Of a DNA stretch of 8,283 bases, positions 1 to 5,532 are shown in pieces. The notes beneath the pieces were generated by a model. The model was given only the letters and a program-made list of their open reading frames with translations, searched no databases and was not told the origin of the DNA. The translations under genes and the position numbers were made by a program. The DNA is from an uncultured Eubacterium sp. (lineage in GTDB: Bacteria; Bacillota; Clostridia; Lachnospirales; Lachnospiraceae), in the NCBI GenBank assembly GCA_946412445.1, contig CAMKHH010000040.1:1-8283 (forward strand), given 5' to 3'. Each line of letters starts with the position of its first letter. The stretch's first letter is position 1.

Positions 1-15
1 CCTTTAAGCAAATTC

Positions 16-1446
16 TCAACCCCGGTAATAATTATGACGGTATAAATGATCATCCACCAAATCTGCTAAATGCTTCATCTCTCTTTGTACGTCAGCCCCT
101 GTGGCAATATGGTAATAAGCATAGGCAAACTGCTTACTGAAAAATGGATAAGCAGGCGTCTGGGGTCTGGTAAAGGAGGAGTGACGCAATTGCGAGAACA
201 AAATGTTGGCATTGCTGGAAACAGCATCAAAACTGTCCATTACCTCATAAATTTCCTTTAGCACCGGGATACCTGTATTTTTGCTGATTTTTAACTGATT
301 CTGAAGACTGAAAACATATTGGATAAATTGACAGCACTGCTTTGGGTGTTGGGTCTGGTTAGACATGCAAAGCCCCCAGCTTCCATGAGGGGTTGCAGCT
401 CTTAAGCCATGAGGAAGAGGAATTACACCCACGTTTTCGCTTTCTTTTAAGGATTGAAAATATGCACTTGGTAAAGAAAGACTCATGGCAAAATTGTTAG
501 GGAAGCAAGCCTTAATATTCTCAATATGTGTATAACTGTATTTGTGAAATAAATCACCCAGCCATTGCATGGCGGCAATGGAATTGGGAGAATTGATGTA
601 GTCAGTGGTACGGGTGAAGTCGTCGTTAAAAAGCCTGCCGTTGTTTTGCAGGATAAAGGGAATACCAGAATAGCTGTTCCACTCACCGGATTTTGGGGAA
701 AGCCCCCTTCCTGAATCCATCAGCAGAGGATAAGGAAAGGAGGTTTTTTCCTTGATTAACTGACAGACCGACATGAATTCCTCCCAGCTCCAGGCCTCTT
801 CAATACAGGAGGGAATCCGAATACGAAGGGAGCGAAAAAGCTCTTTGTTATAGAGAATACAGAGCGTGGATTCTGTATAGCCCAGATGATACAGTTTGCC
901 CTGAAAACGCCCTTGCTGCAGGATTGGATTTAAAAATGAATCCAAAAAGGCGGGCTCCATATAATCATCAAAGGGAAGCAGAGAGTTCATATAAGCCCAA
1001 TAAGCTACGTCCGGACCATCGAGAGACAGGATATCCGGAGCATTTCCGCTGGCAAAGCTCTGAAACAAAGAATCACGGAGAGGAGCTTTTTCATTGGATA
1101 AAAAGGTGGTTTTTACGTTAAACCCCTGATTGCTTTCGTTAAACTCATGGGTAAGTGTTGTCCAGAACTGTTTTTCATTTTGCTCCATAGGGCATAGATA
1201 CAGATTCAAAACAGTCTGCATCCGGGAACGATCTGTCACAAAACTCCCTCTTCCCTGCTGACGGATGATATAGCCGTCGGCTTCCAGATTCTTTAGGGCC
1301 TGAGTAATCGTGCTTTTGCTGACCTTCAGTGTGCGCATCAGCTCATTATCGGAAGGAATGGCATCTCCTGGGAGATAGACCCCATTTTCTATTTTCTGAA
1401 TCAAAGTATTTTTAATAGTCATATATTTTGGTGTACGAGTAGTCAT
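16..1446 (-). CDS. GntR-family transcription regulator fused to an ABC-type sugar-binding-protein domain
   Basis: This 476-residue cytoplasmic regulator has two parts. Residues about 5-72 form a GntR winged helix-turn-helix: PKY at 6-8, PGDAIPSDNEL at 26-36, VSKSTITQALKNLEADGYI at 42-60, and the wing QGRGSFV at 64-70. From about 76 to the end it reads as a family 1 extracellular solute-binding protein: SGNAPDIL (133-140), LPFDDY (157-162), LYNKELF (198-204) and WSWEEF (219-224). There is no signal peptide or lipobox, so the binding domain should act inside the cell as a ligand sensor. GntR proteins of the AraR type usually carry a LacI-like sensor; an SBP sensor is a different solution. The ATG at 1446 is chosen because the GntR fold begins at PKY, before the next in-frame Met9, and because an AGGGAG ribosome binding site lies 10 nt upstream (minus strand of 1457-1462). 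It is transcribed divergently from the sugar operon and probably controls it and itself. Family and architecture are secure; the ligand is unknown. Confidence 0.93.
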   Translation of the reverse strand: MTTRTPKYMTIKNTLIQKIENGVYLPGDAIPSDNELMRTLKVSKSTITQALKNLEADGYIIRQQGRGSFVTDRSRMQTVLNLYLCPMEQNEKQFWTTLTHEFNESNQGFNVKTTFLSNEKAPLRDSLFQSFASGNAPDILSLDGPDVAYWAYMNSLLPFDDYMEPAFLDSFLNPILQQGRFQGKLYHLGYTESTLCILYNKELFRSLRIRIPSCIEEAWSWEEFMSVCQLIKEKTSFPYPLLMDSGRGLSPKSGEWNSYSGIPFILQNNGRLFNDDFTRTTDYINSPNSIAAMQWLGDLFHKYSYTHIENIKACFPNNFAMSLSLPSAYFQSLKESENVGVIPLPHGLRAATPHGSWGLCMSNQTQHPKQCCQFIQYVFSLQNQLKISKNTGIPVLKEIYEVMDSFDAVSSNANILFSQLRHSSFTRPQTPAYPFFSKQFAYAYYHIATGADVQREMKHLADLVDDHLYRHNYYRG

Positions 1447-1451
1447 ATATT
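1416..1451. repeat. 12-bp direct repeat covering the regulator start codon and a second in-frame ATG
   Basis: TAGTCATATATT occurs at 1416-1427 and again at 1440-1451. On the coding (minus) strand each copy reads AATATATGACTA and contains an in-frame ATG, Met1 and Met9 of the regulator, 24 nt apart. Only the Met1 copy has a Shine-Dalgarno-like sequence at a usable distance. The repeat could be an old local duplication of the start context or chance in AT-rich sequence. No function is assigned. Confidence 0.6.
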
Positions 1452-1490
1452 CAATTCTCCCTAATTCTCAGATGGATTTTCTAAAACGTA

Positions 1491-1526
1491 TTGACAAAGA
1501 TTTTTCTATATGCTAGTATCATAGCA
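1491..1526 (+). promoter_or_regulatory. Rightward sigma-A-like promoter for the GH116-transporter-GH32 operon
   Basis: A perfect -35 TTGACA (1491-1496) is followed by a 17-bp spacer and the -10 TAGTAT (1514-1519, four of six). TGC at 1511-1513 makes it an extended -10. Initiation is expected near 1526, giving a leader of about 120 nt before the GH116 start. Operator-like element 1 begins about 4 nt downstream of that point, a classical blocking position, and element 2 lies just before the ribosome binding site. The -10 overlaps the opposite promoter's -10 by 2 bp, so the two are probably mutually exclusive. No other convincing promoter was seen before the GH116 gene. Confidence 0.72.
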
Positions 1527-1546
1527 TAAGTTATTCGAACAAACAA
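1511..1546 (-). promoter_or_regulatory. Leftward sigma-A-like promoter for the regulator gene
   Basis: On the minus strand the -35 is TTGTTT (1546-1541), followed by a 17-bp spacer and the -10 TATGAT (1523-1518, five of six consensus bases). A TGC directly before the -10 gives an extended -10 element. Initiation is expected near 1511, leaving a leader of about 65 nt before the regulator ATG. The weak -35 (three of six) is offset by the extended -10. Operator-like element 1 (1530-1544) lies in the spacer and touches the -35, so a bound repressor would block this promoter, which suggests autoregulation. Predicted from consensus only. Confidence 0.6.
1530..1544. promoter_or_regulatory. Putative operator 1 for the GntR-SBP regulator
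   Basis: GTTATTCGAACAAAC has a near-perfect dyad core, TTATTCGAACAA (1531-1542), with the palindromic centre TTCGAA. It matches the second element at 1611-1625 in 12 of 15 positions. The core resembles the TTGTACGTACAA centre known for AraR operators, which are bound by a GntR-type domain. It overlaps the -35 and spacer of the leftward promoter and sits just after the rightward start point, so one bound dimer could shut both. Assignment to the adjacent regulator is inference. Confidence 0.55.
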
Positions 1547-1566
1547 TAGTGATTCAATAGTGATTC
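1544..1566. repeat. Perfect 11-bp tandem duplication in the divergent control region
   Basis: CAATAGTGATT is repeated head to tail at 1544-1554 and 1555-1565, and the next base (C1566) continues the pattern. The period is close to one turn of B-DNA, so any protein recognising the unit would see both copies on the same helix face. The first copy overlaps the -35 of the leftward promoter; on the other strand the repeat lies in the leader of the operon mRNA. Function is unknown. Confidence 0.65.
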
Positions 1567-1571
1567 CGAAA

Positions 1572-1596
1572 AACTCTTCGTATATAGCGAAGGGTT
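1572..1596. promoter_or_regulatory. 9-bp hairpin or dyad in the operon leader
   Basis: AACTCTTCG (1572-1580) pairs with CGAAGGGTT (1588-1596) around the 7-nt loop TATATAG, with one G-U pair and the rest Watson-Crick. On the plus strand it is followed by A-rich sequence, so it is not a terminator for the operon. On the minus strand the stem runs into five T residues (1573-1569), so it could weakly stop antisense transcripts entering from the right. It could instead be a leader stem or a DNA site for another regulator. Confidence 0.45.
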
Positions 1597-1610
1597 AAAA
1601 AATAGACTTA

Positions 1611-1631
1611 GTTGTTCGGACAACCGAATAA
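1611..1631. promoter_or_regulatory. Putative operator 2, adjacent to the GH116 ribosome binding site
   Basis: GTTGTTCGGACAACC (1611-1625) repeats element 1 with 12 of 15 identities and contains the imperfect palindrome TTGTTCGGACAA. It is followed by CGAATAA (1625-1631), the exact reverse complement of TTATTCG in element 1, so a third half-site is present. In RNA the region can form an 8-bp hairpin, TTGTTCGG (1612-1619) with CCGAATAA (1624-1631) around ACAA, ending 5 nt before the AAGGAGGG at 1637-1644. It probably serves as a downstream operator (roadblock or looping partner of element 1); an RNA-level role is possible. Confidence 0.52.
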
Positions 1632-1648
1632 GAAAAAAGGAGGGTGCT

Positions 1649-4114
1649 ATGAAAAAGATATTTTCAAAAAAAGAGTTGTATGACAGAAGCCCGAGAGTCT
1701 ATAAGCGGGAGGCATCTGAAGTTCGGTTCTTGCTTGGTGGAATCGGCACAGGTAATTTTTCTGTGAACTCCAGTGGAAAATTCCTGGACTGGGAAATCTT
1801 CAATTGGCCGTCAAAGAATACCAAGTTTCCACTTTCTTTTTTTGCAATCCGCACAGAGAATGAAAAGATGGAAAAACCAGTGTCAAAAATCCTGGAGGGA
1901 AGGCTGCGGCCTCCTTATACCAGTTCTCATGGCTATTTACAGGCAGAGCTGGTAAATCTTCCACGTATGGAGGATTCGGAACTGGTATGTGAATATCCTT
2001 TTGCAAAAGTTCAGTTTACGGATTCGGAACTGCCAGTGCAGGTATCTATGGAGGCGTATACACCATTTATCCCATTGAACACAGATGATTCCAGTCTTCC
2101 GTGCGCCATTATCCGGTATAAAGTGAAAAATACCGCAGATTGCAGCACAAAGGTAAGCCTGGTAGGAACTCTACCCAATGCCTCCGGATTCGAAGGCTAT
2201 GATGTGATTGAGAATCTAAAGCTGGCGGATCATGTAAAAAATGAATATCGGGAGTCCGGTAAAATTAAAGGATTGTATTACTCTCCGGAAACGCTCTCAG
2301 AGGAGCATCTTCGCTATGGAAATATGGCAATTATGACAAGCGGTGAGAATGTGACCTACAAGACACAGTGGTTTGATGGCGAGTGGGTAGACGGAATTCA
2401 GGATTTCTGGGATGATTTTACGGAGGACGGACTGCTGGAGAAGGAAACGGTTTCAGACAGTGTGGGATGTGAATTTGCACAGTTCCATAATTTCAGTTTT
2501 CTAAAGCGTAGAGAAAAGGTAGGCTCCATTGGAGCATGGCAGAATTTGGAGCCAGGCGAGGAACGTATATTTGAGTTTGTGATTACCTGGTATTTTCCAA
2601 ACCGTGCAAAGGCCTGGATTGAATTTGACGAGGATTATGAAAAATTCCAAAAGGGTGAGTATGGAACGGTAAGAAATTATTATGCAACTAAGTTCAGGAA
2701 CGCCTGGGATGTTGGAGAATATGTTTACCATAGCATGGAGCGGCTGGAAAAGGGAAGCCGTGATTTTGCAGATGCCATGTTCAGCCGGACATCGCTGCCT
2801 TATTATGTCATTGATGCATTGACCGCGAATATCACAAATTTGAGAAGTAATCTATGCTTTAGGCTGGAAGACGGAACCTTCGGAGGCTTTGAGGGAATCA
2901 GGGATTATATTGGCTGCGGCTATGGAAGTGTTCCACATGTATGGAATTATGCACAGACAGTGGCTTTTTTATTTCCAGATTTGGAGAAGACCATGCGTAA
3001 CGTGGAATTTTTGCAGGAGACGGATGAAACGGGCTGCATGTCCACTAGAATGTTCTCCGTATTCGACCAGCAGCGATATGCTATGGTGCCTGCCTGTGAC
3101 GGACAGTTGGGAAGTGTAGTACGCGTTTACCGGGACTTTAAAAACCTTGGAGATGTAGAATTTTTACGGACAATCTGGCCGAAAGTGGTTTTGTCTATGG
3201 AATATGCGCTTCGCCAATGGGATCTGGATAAGGACGACGTGCTGGACGGTCAGCAGAATACTACCTATGACATTGAATTCTATGGACCGAATCCTATGAC
3301 AGACAGTATCTTTTTGGCGGCGCTCAAATGCTGTGAAGAGATGGCAGAAATCCTGGGTGATGAAGCACATAGGGAGCAGTATGCAAAAGCATACAGGGCC
3401 GGGTCAGAGCGTGCGGATAAGCTGATGTTTGACGGTGAATACTATGTACAGGTACAGGAAGATATTGATAAATATAAATATCAGTTCGGAAAAGGCTGCC
3501 TGTCGGATCAGCTGCTGGGACAGTTCCTTGCCCACATGGCGGGAATCGGAGAAATTCTTCCCAAAGAGCATATAAAATCTGCAATGGAGGCCGTGTTCCA
3601 CTACAATTATATGACGGATTTTTATCATACAGACAGTGTACACCGGGCATATGCTATCAATGAAGAGCATGGAGTTGTGGTAGCTACCTGGCCGAAGGGC
3701 GGCAGACCGAAGTTTCCATTATCTTATGCGGGAGAGGTGTGGACTGGTGTGGAATACGAGGTTGCGGTAAATTTGATCTATGCAGGCTGCCTGGAGGAAG
3801 GACTTACAATTGTAAAATCTGTCCGGGATCGTTATGATGGTTATAAGAGAAACCCATTCAGTGAGATTGAATCAGGGCATCATTATAGCCGGGCCATGGC
3901 CAGTTGGGGTATTCTAAATGCACTCCTCGGACAAAAAAGCGATATGTACCGAAAAACTTTATCCATTCATCCTGTCATTCAAGAGGAGCTGTCCAGCTTC
4001 TTTATCTGTGGAAAAGCCTGGGGAGTTTACAGCCAGAAGATGGAAAACGGAAAATGGGAAAAAAAGATTGATGTCTTATATGGGTCGTTAGATGATATTC
4101 AAGTAGAAGATTAA
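1649..4114 (+). CDS. GH116-like intracellular glycoside hydrolase (GBA2_N plus DUF608 architecture)
   Basis: This 821-residue protein has no signal peptide. An N-terminal beta-rich domain (about 25-340) starts with LLGGIGTGNFSVNSSGKF (28-45) and ends near WYFPNRAKAW, as in GBA2-type proteins. An alpha-barrel region follows (about 370-770) with DKDDVLDG, TTYDIEFYGPN (E543), LSDQLLGQF (D620), GEVWTGVEYEVA and HHYSRAMASWG (R748). A short beta-rich tail (about 780-821) includes WGVYSQ. GH116 enzymes are retaining beta-glucosidases, beta-xylosidases or related activities. D620 matches the SDQ acid/base motif of human GBA2 (D677). The Glu nucleophile expected about 150 residues earlier (GBA2 E527) is not apparent: no Glu lies between E460 and E504, and D473 is nearest in spacing. 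Catalytic residues may therefore differ in this subgroup. The start is set by AAGGAGGG at 1637-1644. It is the first gene of the operon, ending 14 nt before the SBP gene. Substrate unknown. Confidence 0.88.
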   Translation: MKKIFSKKELYDRSPRVYKREASEVRFLLGGIGTGNFSVNSSGKFLDWEIFNWPSKNTKFPLSFFAIRTENEKMEKPVSKILEGRLRPPYTSSHGYLQAELVNLPRMEDSELVCEYPFAKVQFTDSELPVQVSMEAYTPFIPLNTDDSSLPCAIIRYKVKNTADCSTKVSLVGTLPNASGFEGYDVIENLKLADHVKNEYRESGKIKGLYYSPETLSEEHLRYGNMAIMTSGENVTYKTQWFDGEWVDGIQDFWDDFTEDGLLEKETVSDSVGCEFAQFHNFSFLKRREKVGSIGAWQNLEPGEERIFEFVITWYFPNRAKAWIEFDEDYEKFQKGEYGTVRNYYATKFRNAWDVGEYVYHSMERLEKGSRDFADAMFSRTSLPYYVIDALTANITNLRSNLCFRLEDGTFGGFEGIRDYIGCGYGSVPHVWNYAQTVAFLFPDLEKTMRNVEFLQETDETGCMSTRMFSVFDQQRYAMVPACDGQLGSVVRVYRDFKNLGDVEFLRTIWPKVVLSMEYALRQWDLDKDDVLDGQQNTTYDIEFYGPNPMTDSIFLAALKCCEEMAEILGDEAHREQYAKAYRAGSERADKLMFDGEYYVQVQEDIDKYKYQFGKGCLSDQLLGQFLAHMAGIGEILPKEHIKSAMEAVFHYNYMTDFYHTDSVHRAYAINEEHGVVVATWPKGGRPKFPLSYAGEVWTGVEYEVAVNLIYAGCLEEGLTIVKSVRDRYDGYKRNPFSEIESGHHYSRAMASWGILNALLGQKSDMYRKTLSIHPVIQEELSSFFICGKAWGVYSQKMENGKWEKKIDVLYGSLDDIQVED

Positions 4115-4128
4115 GGAGGGTATTTATA

Positions 4129-5451
4129 ATGAAGAGAAGGATTTGGAAGAGAACAACCGCTATGGCATGTGTGGCAGCCATGCTCATTTCTCTGGCAGGC
4201 TGTGGTTCAAAAGGAGAAGGAGAGAGTGGAAACAAGAATACGGGTGATGGAAAAACGATAACCATTACATTTGCGGAACATGTTGCGGATATTGAAGCAC
4301 AAGAGCCCCATATGATGAAAATTATCAAGGCCTTTGAAGACAGTCATGAGAATATTAAGATTGACATTACTGGTAAGGAGGTTTCAGAGCACAATACGCA
4401 GATGACCTTGCTGGCAGGGGAAAATAAGCTTCCGGATATTTTCTGGCTGGAGCAGAGCCCGGCCCGGGAATTTGCTCAGAATGATTACTTGTATGATTTG
4501 ACAGAGGCATTGAACGAATATGGAATCAATGACAGCCTTCTTCCAGGGCTGGTCAATTCCTGTACGCTGGACGACAAGGATTACGGGATGCCAAGTGAAG
4601 TCATGATGGTTGGTTTCTTTTATAATAAAGAACTGTTTAAACAGGCCGGCATCGAAAAGGCACCTGCCACCTATGAAGAATTTACAGAAGCAGTAAATAA
4701 GCTGAACGGGGCAGGAATAGTACCGCTTACGGTAGGCGCTCAAGATAACTACAGCATCTGGGCGTTTGAGACAATGCTTGCAAGATATGGCTTCTTTGAA
4801 AAACTGGAAGGACTCCAGGATGGAAGTATATCCTGGGACAATGAAGACTTTATCCACTATTTTGAAAAAGTGGAAGAAATGCGGGAAAATCATACCTATA
4901 CAGAGGATATAGCCAATATCGGATATTTTGAGGCAAAGGAGCAGTTCCTGGGAGGGAATGCCGCAATGTTTAATACGGGAGCATGGGATATTGGTGATTT
5001 TGAAGCTAGTGACATTGCACAGAACATAGGCTTCTTCTGGGGACCTACCTTCTCCGACAGTAAATACCCACAGGAAATTGGGATTAAAGCCTCTGGAGGT
5101 GTCTATGTAGTTTCTGCCAATGCAGCAAAGGATCCGGAGCTTTTGGATGCGATTATGCAATTCTGGCAGTTTTACTATGGAGAAGAAGGTACAAAAATTA
5201 TTGCAGAGGAGACGTCAGCCCTGCCCTGCTCACAGTATCAGGGGGAGATAGACGCAGGCAAGCATCCGGTTCTGGAGGTTATGATTGCAGCACTGAATGA
5301 TGACTGGAAGGCAGTAACGGAGCCCTTTAATTCCTTGTCCTCCAATGTGGCCTATGGATACTTTGATGCAACCTTTGGTGTTATGACTGGTGTATATACA
5401 CCCGAGCAGGCGGCTCAGTATATAGAAGGGCTGCAGAGCGCAGAACGATAG
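4129..5451 (+). CDS. Sugar ABC transporter substrate-binding lipoprotein (family 1)
   Basis: This 440-residue lipoprotein should capture an oligosaccharide outside the membrane and hand it to the two permeases encoded next. Residues 1-24 form a lipoprotein signal: basic MKRRIWKR, a hydrophobic core, then the lipobox LAGC with the lipidated Cys at 25, followed by a Gly/Ser/Glu-rich linker to about 42. Family 1 SBP features follow: LPDIFWLEQ (101-109), FYNKELFKQAGI (164-175), GIVPLTVGAQDNYSIWAF (196-213) and GGNAAMFNTGAW (275-286). Aromatic-rich stretches suit sugar stacking. The ATG is preceded by AAGGAGGG (4113-4120), which overlaps the GH116 stop codon. It shares only generic motifs such as YNKELF with the regulator's SBP-like domain, so recent duplication between the two is unlikely. 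A strong hairpin directly downstream may raise its mRNA level relative to the permeases. The ligand cannot be read from sequence. Confidence 0.94.
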   Translation: MKRRIWKRTTAMACVAAMLISLAGCGSKGEGESGNKNTGDGKTITITFAEHVADIEAQEPHMMKIIKAFEDSHENIKIDITGKEVSEHNTQMTLLAGENKLPDIFWLEQSPAREFAQNDYLYDLTEALNEYGINDSLLPGLVNSCTLDDKDYGMPSEVMMVGFFYNKELFKQAGIEKAPATYEEFTEAVNKLNGAGIVPLTVGAQDNYSIWAFETMLARYGFFEKLEGLQDGSISWDNEDFIHYFEKVEEMRENHTYTEDIANIGYFEAKEQFLGGNAAMFNTGAWDIGDFEASDIAQNIGFFWGPTFSDSKYPQEIGIKASGGVYVVSANAAKDPELLDAIMQFWQFYYGEEGTKIIAEETSALPCSQYQGEIDAGKHPVLEVMIAALNDDWKAVTEPFNSLSSNVAYGYFDATFGVMTGVYTPEQAAQYIEGLQSAER

Positions 5452-5455
5452 AAAA

Positions 5456-5498
5456 GAGGGAAAGAGTGGTATCTGTGTTTTATACTGCTCTTTTCCTT
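5456..5498 (+). other. 17-bp intercistronic RNA hairpin after the SBP gene
   Basis: The arm at 5456-5472 (GAGGGAAAGAGTGGTAT) pairs without a gap to 5482-5498 (ATACTGCTCTTTTCCTT) around a 9-nt loop. I count 13 Watson-Crick and 4 G-U pairs. It begins 4 nt after the SBP stop and fills most of the only sizeable gap in the operon. No T-tract follows (GTGTTATATAAT), so it is unlikely to be an efficient intrinsic terminator. Stem-loops after binding-protein genes are known to protect the upstream mRNA from 3' decay and can attenuate downstream expression, which fits the need for excess SBP. That role is inference here. Confidence 0.75.
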
Positions 5499-5521
5499 GT
5501 GTTATATAATAAAACAGGAAT

Positions 5522-5526
5522 GGAGG
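5522..5526 (+). promoter_or_regulatory. Ribosome binding site that decides the first permease start
   Basis: GGAGG at 5522-5526 lies 6 nt before the ATG at 5533. It abuts an in-frame ATG at 5527 with no spacer and lies inside the reading frame extended upstream to a TTG at 5497. The spacing favours 5533. The hairpin arm ending at 5498 also overlaps the TTG, making that start still less likely. Confidence 0.8.
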
Positions 5527-5532
5527 ATGCAT

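Noticed and set aside
1..15. A possible terminator for the regulator gene at the left edge.
   Set aside because: Only 15 bases lie beyond its stop codon, too few to show or exclude a hairpin.
1526..1648. A riboswitch or T-box in the operon leader of about 120 nt.
   Set aside because: No known aptamer or T-box sequence was recognised and there is no terminator/anti-terminator pair; the repeats are better explained as operator sites and a simple stem.
3324..3670. Two overlapping minus-strand open frames of about 90-108 codons inside the GH116 gene.
   Set aside because: Both are antisense to conserved GH116 barrel sequence, overlap each other in different frames, and show no recognisable motif.
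4384..5160. A 258-codon open frame on the minus strand inside the SBP gene.
   Set aside because: It lies wholly antisense to a clear SBP coding sequence, has a Cys/Ile/Phe-rich composition typical of shadow frames, and shows no recognisable domain.
5456..5498. Reading the intercistronic hairpin as a complete transcription terminator.
   Set aside because: No T-tract follows the stem, and the two permease genes needed for the same transporter lie immediately downstream without a visible new promoter.
5497..5532. Upstream TTG start for the first permease, adding 12 residues.
   Set aside because: It has no ribosome binding site of its own and lies in the hairpin arm, whereas the ATG at 5533 has GGAGG 6 nt upstream.
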